DNA from: Micromonospora coriariae
GTDB taxonomy: Bacteria; Actinomycetota; Actinomycetes; Mycobacteriales; Micromonosporaceae
NCBI RefSeq assembly: GCF_900091455.1
Contig: NZ_LT607412.1
Location: forward strand, 744,001-808,000
Length of the DNA stretch: 64,000 bases
Reading direction: 5' to 3'
Each line of letters begins with the position of its first letter. The stretch's first letter is position 1. Below the pieces are notes generated by a model. The model was not told the DNA's origin and did no database searches. It saw nothing but the letters and a program-made list of their open reading frames with translations. Shown piece by piece: positions 1 to 7,896 of the stretch. Both the position numbers and the translations under genes were made by a program.

Positions 1-1
1 G

Positions 2-370
2 GGAGCGATCACCGCTCAGCTCGGGCCCCGGCTGCGGGTGCTCGGTGACCGGGGCGGCTACACGACGTACGGGCTGGACGTGCAGGAAGCGGCGCTGCAC
101 GACGGTGGCCGGCCGGACCAGCCGGGATGGGGCGAGGTTCCGCCGGAGCGGTACGGCCTGCTCGGCGTCGACGGTGACCTGCGCCCGGTGCCCACCGAGC
201 CCGGCTCGTACCAGAGCTTCTACCAGCAGGTGGCGGCGGCGCTGCGCGATGGCACGCCGATGCCGGTGGATCCCCGGGACTCGGTCGCCACCGTCGAGTT
301 GATCGAGTTGGCGCACCGGTCGGCCGCCGAGGGCGTGGTGCTGCCGGTTCCGACGGGCCCGGCCGCCTGA
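2..370 (+). CDS. Gfo/Idh/MocA-family oxidoreductase, C-terminal fragment
   Basis: The reading frame is open from the window edge to a TGA at 368-370, so only the last 122 residues are seen. The segment with GGYTTYGLDVQEAAL, a region around GLLGVDGDLRPVPTEPGSY and a closing helix with AALRDGTPMPV and ATVELIELAHRS matches the C-terminal end of NAD(P)-dependent Gfo/Idh/MocA sugar or inositol-type dehydrogenases. In that family the last stretch normally reads 'ALRDGxPxPVDPxDAxxxxxLIExA'. The Rossmann domain and catalytic EKP motif lie outside the window, so the substrate cannot be stated. Confidence 0.8.
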   Translation, partial: GAITAQLGPRLRVLGDRGGYTTYGLDVQEAALHDGGRPDQPGWGEVPPERYGLLGVDGDLRPVPTEPGSYQSFYQQVAAALRDGTPMPVDPRDSVATVELIELAHRSAAEGVVLPVPTGPAA

Positions 371-413
371 CCCCTGCCGTCGAGATGGGGCCGGCTCGGC
401 TCGGGCAGAACAC

Positions 414-572
414 CTAGTCGGCGTCCTGCTCGGTACGGTCGATATCCGACACCCGGGCTTCCTCGTCGGTCAGCGCGTCCTCGGACCGGTCACCGAGCGC
501 GCCCAGCCGGCGTTCGGCCTCCCGCGCCTCCTGCTCGATCCTCGGGTTCTCGTCGTTGGGACCCTGCGACAT
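414..572 (-). CDS. Small acidic hypothetical protein (52 aa)
   Basis: This is a very polar, acidic small protein, MSQGPNDENPRIEQEARE at the start and ending DIDRTEQDAD. There is no signal peptide or membrane segment. A longer frame extends upstream, but a GGAGGT ribosome-binding site sits about six bases before the ATG at 572, which fixes this start. Function is not recognisable. The central part with alternating Glu/Arg could form a short helix. Confidence 0.55.
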   Translation of the reverse strand: MSQGPNDENPRIEQEAREAERRLGALGDRSEDALTDEEARVSDIDRTEQDAD

Positions 573-756
573 GGGCGACCTCCATCGGGCACGAAACGGC
601 CTCCCTGGGTGTACCCCGCCTGACGCTGGGGACACCGGGATCGCGCAGAACCCGGATCCACGTGCAGGACAGCTGGTGGACAGCCGAGCGCCGGGCCGGC
701 CGGTGACCGCGCCGGGCTGGAGCCCTGGAGCGTTGCCGGCCCGGCCCGGTGCCGGA

Positions 757-975
757 TCAGCGCGTCAGTTCGCGCCAGGAAGGGTGGGTGCCGCGCCAGG
801 CGTCGGCGAGGATGGCCGCCGAGGCCCGGCTGGGGCACTGCTGCACCCGCTCACGACCCGACGCCCCACCGATCTGGGCGCGGACCTCCCAACCCTGCCC
901 GTCAGTACGGATGTACACGTCCCGGCGCCCGCGCGGGGTCGTGTCACCGTTCCACCAGTGTTCCTCCACCATCAT
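757..975 (-). CDS. Small hypothetical protein (72 aa)
   Basis: The protein begins MMVEEHWWNGD and has a beta-rich central part (DVYIRTDGQGWEVRAQIGG) followed by an Arg-rich segment ending in HPSWREL. Similar short proteins of unknown function occur in actinomycetes. The 'VYIRTDGQGWEV' strand suggests a small beta domain, but no family could be assigned. Two consecutive ATG codons (975 and 972) are possible starts and no strong ribosome-binding site decides between them. The upstream extension to 1038 has no supporting signal. Confidence 0.5.
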   Translation of the reverse strand: MMVEEHWWNGDTTPRGRRDVYIRTDGQGWEVRAQIGGASGRERVQQCPSRASAAILADAWRGTHPSWRELTR

Positions 976-1173
976 TCGCCGACCGTATAGCAATTCGGCG
1001 GCAAGGGGTACGGCGCAGGTGGGCTTAGAGCGGCACAATAGCCGCTATCCGGGCGCAGTATGGGCCAACTCGAGACGTGGAGGAGCCCCCGCGGCCACTC
1101 CTCCGGGCCTGAGCAGCGGATCAGAACCGGGACGAGGCGGCGGCGCGCATGCCGGCCGGGGGCCGGCTCGCAC

Positions 1174-2271
1174 TCACCCCTGCGCGGTGAGCAGGTAGTC
1201 GTCCGCTTCGGGGCTCCAGCGCAGGTCGACCACACCGCCGGTGGCGGCGGCCTTGCAGAACTGGAGGAAGCTGCGGTAACCGAGCTTCTTCTCGCTGAAG
1301 TCGGGCCGGGCCCGGCGCAGCTGGTTCTTGAGCCCGGACAGCGCCACCGGGTTGCCCGCGCTGCCCAGGTCCGCCACGACGCCACGGAGCAGACCGAAGG
1401 CCACCTCACGATCGCCGTGCTCCGGCAACGAGACCTCCGGGTCTCCCTTCGCGGGGCCTTCGGCCAGCTCGATCACGCTCTGCGCGGCGAGGTGGCGCAG
1501 CAGCTCGCCGAAGGTGCGGAACCCGTAGTCGGACTCGCTGAACGTCGGGTCCTTGCGCAACAGGGTGCGCTTGAGCCGGGAGGCGGTCACCTCGCCGCTG
1601 GCGCTGCCCTGCAGCCCGGCCACCGTCTGGGCGACCAGCACGGCGAGGGCGTCCACGTCCCGGCCTGGCTCCTCCCCCGCCGGCTGCCGCTCCTCCTCCG
1701 GCTCCGGCTCCCGCTGCTCCTCCGGCTCGGGTGCACGCTGGTCCGGGCCCGGTTGCCGTACCGGCCGACCGCGCCGGCCCCGGGTCGGCGGGATGTCCAC
1801 ACCCTCCAGCCGGTCGTAGTAGAGGAACTCGTCGCACGCCGGCGGAAGCAGCGCCGACGTCGACCCCTCGACTCCGACGCCGATGACGCGCTTGTTCAGC
1901 TCACGGAGCTTGTGCACCAGCGGGGTGAAGTCGCTGTCGCCACTACAGATCACGAAGGTGGAGATGTAGTCGCGCTCGAAGGCCAGCTCGATGGCGTCCA
2001 CGGCCATCTTGATGTCGGCCGCGTTCTTGCGGGACGCCCCCATCCGCTGCGGGATCTCGATCAGCTCGACGTGGGACCGGGTGAGCATCCGGCGGTCCTC
2101 GTCGAAGTACGACCAGTCGGCGTACGCCCGGCGCACCACCACGCGCCCCCGCTCGGCCAGGGCGTCCGCGATGGGCCGGAAGTCGAAGGCCATGCCGCCA
2201 CGGTTGTCGCGAGCCCCCAGCGCGAGGTTCTCGTAGTCGAGGAACAGGGCGATCCGGTCTTCTTGATCCAC
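1174..2271 (-). CDS. NYN (PIN-like) domain protein with two OST-HTH/LOTUS domains
   Basis: 365 aa, probable cytoplasmic RNA-binding or RNA-cleaving protein. Residues about 5-160 are a NYN/PIN-fold domain: an acidic FLDYEN motif at the first strand (Asp12), NAADIKMAVDA in the middle, and CSGDSDFTPLVHKL, the classic aspartate cluster that binds metal. A Pro/Glu-rich linker follows (about 170-205). Two winged-helix OST-HTH (LOTUS) repeats then follow, at about 205-275 (SDYGFRTFGELLRHL) and 290-365 (KKLGYRSFLQFCKAA). This is the bacterial LabA/MARF1-like architecture, in which the LOTUS domains are thought to bind RNA. The start is GTG with a weak ribosome-binding site. It stands alone with no operon partner. 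Confidence 0.88.
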   Translation of the reverse strand: MDQEDRIALFLDYENLALGARDNRGGMAFDFRPIADALAERGRVVVRRAYADWSYFDEDRRMLTRSHVELIEIPQRMGASRKNAADIKMAVDAIELAFERDYISTFVICSGDSDFTPLVHKLRELNKRVIGVGVEGSTSALLPPACDEFLYYDRLEGVDIPPTRGRRGRPVRQPGPDQRAPEPEEQREPEPEEERQPAGEEPGRDVDALAVLVAQTVAGLQGSASGEVTASRLKRTLLRKDPTFSESDYGFRTFGELLRHLAAQSVIELAEGPAKGDPEVSLPEHGDREVAFGLLRGVVADLGSAGNPVALSGLKNQLRRARPDFSEKKLGYRSFLQFCKAAATGGVVDLRWSPEADDYLLTAQG

Positions 2272-2475
2272 GCGGTTCAGCCTACGCCCGTCGGGACCGG
2301 CTCTGGTGGAGCTGGCCGACGGAGAGCATTCACGCGTGTTGTCGGTTTCTTTCTGCAGACCGGTCGTCGCTTTTCATGTTTCCATCTTGCTCTTGCAACG
2401 TGACGTACGCCACTGGCATCATGGCGGTCGATGCTGAGCGCCGGTGAGAGCGCCCGCGGCCACAGAGGAGAGTCC

Positions 2476-4506
2476 ATGTCCCGGAGCACAACGCCGGCGC
2501 GGCGCCGCCCCCAACGGCCACTGACCGCAGGCGCGGTCGTGGCCGTGACCGCCCTCGCGCTGCTGGGCGGTGGACCCGCCGCGGCCGCCACCCGGCCATC
2601 CGGCGCGCAGCCGGTGGTCACCCGGGCCGCCCTCGACCCGGCATTGGTCGCCGGGCGCGGCGCGAAGGTCGGCTTCCTCGAACAGGAGGCGGAGAACGCC
2701 AGCACCAACGGTGAGATCATCGGCCCCGACCGGTCCGCCTACACGCTGCCCGCGGAGGCCTCCGGCCGCCGGGCGGTGCGTCTCACCCCCGGGGAACACG
2801 TCGAGTTCGTCCTGCCCAGCGCGGCGAACGCGATCACCGTGCGGTACAGCATCCCGGACGCGCCGAACGGCGGCGGGATCACCGCCCCGCTGGGCGTCGC
2901 GGTCAACGGCAAGCACATCCGCGGCATGACGCTGACCTCGCAGTACTCGTGGCTCTACAACCAGTACCCGTTCTCCAACGACCCCCAGGCCGGGCTGCTG
3001 CACCCGGACTGGTGGATCACCGAGTGCTCATGCGTGCCGTCGGCCACCACGCCGTACCCGACCATCAGCACGCCGTTCCGGCCCACCCACTTCTACGACG
3101 AGCAGCGGCTCCTGCTCGGGCGCACCTACCGGGCCGGCGACCGCATCCGGCTGACCGCGCCGGCCGGCAGCGCCGCTGCCTGGACCGTCATCGACCTGCT
3201 CGACTCCGAGGTGGTCGCGCCACCGCACGTCCGGCTCCTCGCCGCGAACGTGCTGGCCTTCGGCGCCGACCCCACCGGCCGGCGGGACTCCGCCGCCGCC
3301 CTGGACCGGGCCATCACCTTCGCCCGGCGGGCCCACCTGAAGGTGTACATCCCACCGGGCACCTACCAGGTCAACCGGCACATCATCGTCGACGACGTGA
3401 CCATCGAGGGCGCCGGCAGCTGGTACACCATCATCAAGGGTCGCGAGGTCGCCCTGCCGACGCCGGCCCCGGACGGCTCGGTGCACACCGGCGTCGGCTT
3501 CTACGGCCGCGACGCCGCCGACGGCGGCAGCCGCAACGTCCACCTCTCCGGCTTCGCCATCGAGGGCGACGTGCGGGAACGCATCGACACCGACCAGGTC
3601 AACGCGATAGGTGGAGCGATGAGCGACTCCACCATCGACGGGCTCTACCTGCACCACACCAAGGTGGGCCTGTGGTTCGACGGGCCGATGACGAACGTGC
3701 GCGTGACCAACAACATCATCGTCGACCAGATCGCGGACGCGCTCAACTTCCACATCGGCGTCACGAACTCGCTCGTCGCCCACAACTTCATCCGCAACAC
3801 CGGCGACGACGGCCTGGCGATGTGGTCGGAGACGACGGCCAACGCGCGGAACACGTTCGACCACAACACCGTGCAGTCGCCGACGCTGGCCAACGGCATC
3901 GCCATCTACGGCGGCAGGGACAACACCGTCTCGCACAACCTCATCGCCGATCCGGTGCGCGAGGGCAGCGGCATCCACGTCGGTTCCCGCTTCGGCGCGC
4001 AGCCGTTCGCCGGACACCTGCGGATCACCAACAACACCACCGCCCGCGCCGGCACGTACGAGCTGAACTGGAACATCGGACTGGGCGCGATCTGGATCTT
4101 CGCCCTGGACCGGAGCATCGACGCGGCCATCGAGGTGGTCGGCGACGCGTACCTCGACAACACCTACAACGCGATCATGCTGGTCAGCGACTGGCCGGTG
4201 AAGGACCTCTACTCGATCACCAACGTGCACTTCCGCGACATCCGGGTCGACGGCACCGGCACCTCCGTGGTCAGCGCCCGGTCGGCCGGGTCGGCCTCGT
4301 TCGCCAACGTGGACGCCCGCAACGTGGGTGCGGTCGGCGTCAACAACTGCGGGTCGTTCCACTTCACCCCGGCCGGCTCGGAGTTCGCGCTGACCGACCT
4401 CGGTGGCAACGACGGCGGCTGGTTGGCCCCGTGGCTGTTGCCGAACGCCATCACCTGCGACGACCGGCCGCCGGTGTCGCCACCGCCACCACCGGCCCGG
4501 TGGTGA
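2476..4506 (+). CDS. Secreted right-handed beta-helix glycoside hydrolase, GH87-like (mycodextranase/alpha-1,3-glucanase)
   Basis: 676 aa, exported. A twin-arginine-poor Sec-type signal peptide (RRRPQRPLTAGAVVAVTALALLGGGPAAAA) occupies residues 5-37. Residues about 60-260 look like a carbohydrate-binding-type beta sandwich (EQEAENAS at its start). The rest is a parallel beta-helix opening with the pectate-lyase-3-like phrase 'LAFGADPTGRRDSAAALDRA' and containing DDVTIEGAGSWYTIIKG and NTGDDGLAMWS. The GDDG aspartates and surrounding text resemble GH87 mycodextranases, which cleave alpha-1,3-glucan of fungal walls or bacterial biofilm. The protein ends in a proline-rich tail (SPPPPPARW) with no following module. 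The start at 2476 has GAGGAG six bases upstream. A strong hairpin terminator follows at once. Confidence 0.78.
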   Translation: MSRSTTPARRRPQRPLTAGAVVAVTALALLGGGPAAAATRPSGAQPVVTRAALDPALVAGRGAKVGFLEQEAENASTNGEIIGPDRSAYTLPAEASGRRAVRLTPGEHVEFVLPSAANAITVRYSIPDAPNGGGITAPLGVAVNGKHIRGMTLTSQYSWLYNQYPFSNDPQAGLLHPDWWITECSCVPSATTPYPTISTPFRPTHFYDEQRLLLGRTYRAGDRIRLTAPAGSAAAWTVIDLLDSEVVAPPHVRLLAANVLAFGADPTGRRDSAAALDRAITFARRAHLKVYIPPGTYQVNRHIIVDDVTIEGAGSWYTIIKGREVALPTPAPDGSVHTGVGFYGRDAADGGSRNVHLSGFAIEGDVRERIDTDQVNAIGGAMSDSTIDGLYLHHTKVGLWFDGPMTNVRVTNNIIVDQIADALNFHIGVTNSLVAHNFIRNTGDDGLAMWSETTANARNTFDHNTVQSPTLANGIAIYGGRDNTVSHNLIADPVREGSGIHVGSRFGAQPFAGHLRITNNTTARAGTYELNWNIGLGAIWIFALDRSIDAAIEVVGDAYLDNTYNAIMLVSDWPVKDLYSITNVHFRDIRVDGTGTSVVSARSAGSASFANVDARNVGAVGVNNCGSFHFTPAGSEFALTDLGGNDGGWLAPWLLPNAITCDDRPPVSPPPPPARW

Positions 4507-4510
4507 ACGC

Positions 4511-4539
4511 GACGGGGGCCCGGTAGCCGGGCCCCCGTC
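4511..4539. terminator. Bidirectional hairpin terminator
   Basis: A perfect 13-bp inverted repeat (GACGGGGGCCCGG, three-base loop TAG) lies in the 51 bp between the converging GH87-like gene and the MmcQ-like gene, so it can end transcription from both sides. Confidence 0.85.
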
Positions 4540-4557
4540 CTCGTGGTTCGCCGCCCG

Positions 4558-4899
4558 TCAGCCGCCCAGCCGCTGCCGGGCCAGGAACTTCGGCACCACC
4601 ATCCGCCACGCCTCCGTGACCAGCTCGGTCATGTACCCGTGCTCCAGCCGGGCGGTGTGGCAGCACACCCAGTGAAAGCGCAGGTCGGACTCGCCGGGCA
4701 GGAAGAACAGATCCGGCTCGGCGGCGACCAGCCCGGCCCGCTCCTGCTTGGGGAACCCGAAGCCCATCGTCGCCTCGTCACGGGAGAACGCGACGTACAC
4801 GATGGACCCGACCCGGAACTTCACCCGGTCCCGGATCAGGTGCTCGCTGCTGCGGGGCAGCGTCCGGGCGAGGGCCCGCACGTCGGCGACGGTGATCAC
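4558..4899 (-). CDS. MmcQ/YjbR family protein
   Basis: 113 aa, cytoplasmic. The sequence follows the MmcQ/YjbR fold (CyaY-like alpha/beta): an N-terminal helix (VADVRALARTLPRSSEHL), central strands KFRVGSIVYVAFSRDEATMGFGF, and a C-terminal part (WKxx-type region here HWVCCHTARLEHGYMTELVTEAWRMVVP). Family members are called DNA-binding on structural grounds, but their role is not established. The start is GTG at 4899 with no clear ribosome-binding site, so the message may be leaderless or the start may be misplaced. Confidence 0.82.
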   Translation of the reverse strand: MITVADVRALARTLPRSSEHLIRDRVKFRVGSIVYVAFSRDEATMGFGFPKQERAGLVAAEPDLFFLPGESDLRFHWVCCHTARLEHGYMTELVTEAWRMVVPKFLARQRLGG

Positions 4900-4935
4900 A
4901 CCATGACGGTAACGGCCGGCCGGGCCGCCGTGGCG

Positions 4936-5556
4936 TCAGCGCGCCCGGGCGTACGCCAGCGGCACGGTCGTCGGCTGGCCGTTCCAGCTGCCACTGAGGA
5001 CCGCCCCGGCGGCATCGGCCGCGCCGGGTCGGCGTACGACGACCAACTCGACCGAGTCGGTGACGATGAGCGTGGCCTCCTCGTCGACCACCGGTCCCGG
5101 GGCGTCGACCGGGAGCGGCGCGGCACCGCTGGCGACGATCGTCATGTTCGGCTCACGCAGCTCGCGTCGGCCGTCGACCTCGAAGTACTGGTCCGCCTGA
5201 CCGGTGCCGGCGAGGATCGCGTCGGCCAGCGCCGCCGCGTACACCGGGTCCGCGCAGCCGTCGTACACCCAGCGCGGACCGAGCACCGAGTGCTCGGTGG
5301 TGCCGACGAGCCAGTCGTCGGCGCCGTCGAGCGGCGCGGCGCGGTAGGTGAGCGGGACCTGGTGGACCGGCCCGTCGGCGGCGCCGACCAGGATCGTCTC
5401 GATGCCGACCGCGCCGGCCGGGTCGTCGAAGCGGTAGGCGCCCCGGGTCACCAGGTCGGCGCCGGCCGGCCCCCGGTACCACTGTCGAGCGGGCAGCCAG
5501 GTCGCCAGCAGGTCGAGCTTCGAGGGGCGCAGAGTCGCCCGGTGCAGCAGTGCCAT
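4936..5556 (-). CDS. Maltokinase N-terminal-cap-like (CG0192-type) protein
   Basis: 206 aa, cytoplasmic. The motif LDLLATWLPARQWYRGP near residue 15-30 and the following strands resemble the N-terminal cap domain of actinobacterial maltokinases and the CG0192-like family. The kinase domain is absent. The remaining residues carry further strands (EPNMTIVASGAAPLPV, VELVVVRRPG) and end WNGQPTTVPLAYARAR. Known stand-alone relatives are found near trehalose/glycogen genes, but here the neighbours are unrelated. Function is unknown. The ATG at 5556 has only a poor ribosome-binding site. Confidence 0.72.
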   Translation of the reverse strand: MALLHRATLRPSKLDLLATWLPARQWYRGPAGADLVTRGAYRFDDPAGAVGIETILVGAADGPVHQVPLTYRAAPLDGADDWLVGTTEHSVLGPRWVYDGCADPVYAAALADAILAGTGQADQYFEVDGRRELREPNMTIVASGAAPLPVDAPGPVVDEEATLIVTDSVELVVVRRPGAADAAGAVLSGSWNGQPTTVPLAYARAR

Positions 5557-5684
5557 GCCGCCAGCCTAGGGACGACCGCCCGCCCGCATGCCTCCGGGTC
5601 GGGCCGCCGCCGGACAACGGCGAGAACCTGTGGACGCGGCACGACGACCCTCGCCGCGCTCGGGCCGCCCGTCGCGGCCCGCGT

Positions 5685-6779
5685 TCACACGCCCGCGCAC
5701 GGGTTGCCGCCCACCGTGCAGCCCTCCGGCTCCCTGGCATTGGGCCGGCCGTCGCGGACGTCGAAGTGGAACGTCTTCGACCCGCCGGCCGGCACTGCCG
5801 ACCCGGTGAAGGTGAGCGTCCGCCCATCCCGCTCCACGTCGGCGCCGTCCACGTCGTCGAAGGTGCTGCCCTCGGCGAGGGTGACCACCACGACCCAGTC
5901 CGCCACCGGTGCGCCGCCCGGGTTGGCGACCACCACCTCGCCCGTGTAGCCGAACAACCGGCTGGAGTCGGTGCGGTAGTTGGCGGTCAGCGGCGGTGGT
6001 GCCGGGACTGAGGCGAGGCTGGGCGACGGTTTCGCCGTCGGCGTGCGGCTCGGGCGGGCGGTCGCCGACGCGGCGGTCCGCGAGGGGCGCCCCGACGGCG
6101 TCGCCCTCGGTGTGCCGGTGGGCGCGACGGCCGCCACGGACGACGACGAGGGCGCCGGCGACGGTGCCGCCGGGGGCGGGGCGGCGGCGCTGTCCGGCTC
6201 GCCCGGCAAGATGACCCACGCCGCCAGCCCCGCGACCAGTACGGCGCCGGCCAGCACCGCGACCACCATGCGGCGACGGCGGCGGGCCCGGGCGGGACCC
6301 TCGCCGAGCGCGCCGATCGTCGGGAGTTCGGCCGTCATTCCGGCGTCACCGCGCCGCAGGTCGACCTGTTGGAAGGCGAGCCAGTCGAGAATGGCCGGCA
6401 GGCGCACGGTCAGCGCCTGCCGGAGCTGCTGCTCGCGTGGATCGTGCTGCTCGGCGGACCAGGTGCCGTGCGTCGTCACCTCGCGGATTGCCAGCCGGCA
6501 GCCCTGCTTCGTGGCGGTGACGACGCAGGTCACCTCGGTGAGCCGGCCGGCCTCGTCGCAGCGCATCGTGAGCAGCTCCGGCACCCGCCGCTCGGTCACC
6601 TCGACCTCGACGTTGGCGTCGAAGCCGGGCAGCCCGGCCGTGTGCAGCACCAACCGGTCCGGGACGTCCGCCACGTCGGCCTCGGCGAACCACCGGCCGA
6701 GCAGCTCCCGGTCCGTCAATGCGAGCCACACCCGGTCCGGCGGGTGGGACAGGTCGACCTGCGCGCCGATCTCGATCAC
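5685..6779 (-). CDS. SRPBCC (AHSA1-like) - transmembrane - CBM2-like fusion protein
   Basis: 364 aa with an unusual three-part design. Residues 1-140 are a START-like SRPBCC/AHSA1 domain (LSHPPDRVWLALTDRELLGRWF is the typical entry). Residues 165-170 are arginines, followed by a hydrophobic segment 171-191 that should span the membrane with the N-terminus inside. A long Pro/Ser/Thr/Ala linker (about 195-262) follows. Residues 264-364 (TANYRTDSS, GEVVVANPGG, DWVVVVTLAEGSTFDDV, PAGGSKTFHFDV) resemble a family 2 cellulose-binding module on the outside, ending with a Cys pair. This predicts a protein that senses or anchors wall or plant polysaccharide outside while keeping a ligand-binding domain inside. 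Starts at GTG 6779. Confidence 0.75.
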   Translation of the reverse strand: MIEIGAQVDLSHPPDRVWLALTDRELLGRWFAEADVADVPDRLVLHTAGLPGFDANVEVEVTERRVPELLTMRCDEAGRLTEVTCVVTATKQGCRLAIREVTTHGTWSAEQHDPREQQLRQALTVRLPAILDWLAFQQVDLRRGDAGMTAELPTIGALGEGPARARRRRRMVVAVLAGAVLVAGLAAWVILPGEPDSAAAPPPAAPSPAPSSSSVAAVAPTGTPRATPSGRPSRTAASATARPSRTPTAKPSPSLASVPAPPPLTANYRTDSSRLFGYTGEVVVANPGGAPVADWVVVVTLAEGSTFDDVDGADVERDGRTLTFTGSAVPAGGSKTFHFDVRDGRPNAREPEGCTVGGNPCAGV

Positions 6780-6842
6780 GGCGAGACTCTACGGCTTTCG
6801 CCTCAGCCCCGTCCGGCCCGCCCGGGCCGGGCGTCCGTCCGG

Positions 6843-7892
6843 TCAACCCCAGTGGGTCGCCCGCTCGGCCGCCGCCGCCAACGCGGTCCGGGCGCCGGCG
6901 CTGACCTCGACGACCAACTCGGCCGCCGGCAGGTCCCGGGCCAGGGGGTGCGCCTGCCCGGCCCACAGGTTCGGCACCGACGCGTCCCCGTCGCGCCGGG
7001 CGGCGGCGAGCAGCGGGCGGGTCAGGTGCAGCACCTGCGGGTAGCCGGCCGGCGCCGCCGCGTCGTGCCGGCGCAGAAAGTCGTTGACCACGCCACGAGC
7101 CCGCTTGCCCGTGTACGCCCGGGTCAGAGCGGTCGGCGCGGAGCTGGCCACCGCCGACCGGTGCATCGGCGAACTGCCCGCCTCCGGGCAGCGCAGGAAC
7201 GCCGTGCCGAGCTGCGCGGCGGCGGCGCCGGCGGCCAGCACCCCAGCCACCCCGGGGCCGTCGACGATGCCACCGGCGGCCACCAGCGGCAGGTCACAGC
7301 CGGCGGCGACCAGCCGAAGCAGCGGCAGCAGCGCGTAGTCGTCGTCGTCCGGCAGGCCGCCGCGATGTCCACCGGCCTCGGTGCCCTGCACCACCACGGC
7401 GTCCACGCCCAGCTCGGCGGCGGCCGTGGCGGCGTCCGGCCGGGTGACAGTGGCCCACACCTCGCTGCCCCGCTCCCGCAGCGCGGCCACCGCGGCCCGG
7501 TCGGGCAGCCCGAACACGAAGGACACCACCGGGACCGGGTCGGCCAGCAGCATGGCCAGCTTGTCCGGGTACCCGTCGTCGCCGCCCACCGCCTCGCCCA
7601 GGGTCACCCCGCGCTGGCCGGCGTACGGGGCGAGCCGGTCCGCGTACGCCCGGATGGCCGCCTCGTCGACGGTGCCGGAGCCGGGCAGGAAGACGTTGAC
7701 ACCGAACGGCCGGTCGGTGTGGGCGCGGACCTCGGCGATGTCGGCGGCCAGCCGGTCGGTGTCGATCATCCCGGCGGCCAGGAATCCCAACCCGCCGGCG
7801 GCGGAGACGGCCGACACGAGCGCCGGCGTGGACGGGCCGCCGGCCATCGGGGCGGCGACGATCGGGTGGCGCAACGTGGACAGCACGGACAT
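6843..7892 (-). CDS. Nitronate monooxygenase / 2-nitropropane dioxygenase family
   Basis: 349 aa FMN-dependent TIM-barrel enzyme, cytoplasmic, oxidising alkyl nitronates. Seen: the N-terminal signature HPIVAAPMAGGPSTP, the barrel strand GLGFLAAGMIDTD, the FMN-phosphate region with VVVQGTEAGGHRGG (the AGGH motif contains the catalytic His of class I enzymes) and LPLVAAGGIVDGPGVAGVLAAGAAAAQLGTAFL. Family length is usual. The start at ATG 7892 is preferred over an upstream extension rich in Cys/Gly. It lies four bases after the stop of the upstream secreted propeller gene, so the two are probably one transcript although their jobs look unrelated. Confidence 0.9.
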   Translation of the reverse strand: MSVLSTLRHPIVAAPMAGGPSTPALVSAVSAAGGLGFLAAGMIDTDRLAADIAEVRAHTDRPFGVNVFLPGSGTVDEAAIRAYADRLAPYAGQRGVTLGEAVGGDDGYPDKLAMLLADPVPVVSFVFGLPDRAAVAALRERGSEVWATVTRPDAATAAAELGVDAVVVQGTEAGGHRGGLPDDDDYALLPLLRLVAAGCDLPLVAAGGIVDGPGVAGVLAAGAAAAQLGTAFLRCPEAGSSPMHRSAVASSAPTALTRAYTGKRARGVVNDFLRRHDAAAPAGYPQVLHLTRPLLAAARRDGDASVPNLWAGQAHPLARDLPAAELVVEVSAGARTALAAAAERATHWG

Positions 7893-7896
7893 CCCG

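Noticed and set aside
1060..2403. A 447-codon frame opposite the NYN gene
   Set aside because: It is antisense, rich in Arg/Gly/Val/His and lacks any motif; typical of high-GC shadow frames.
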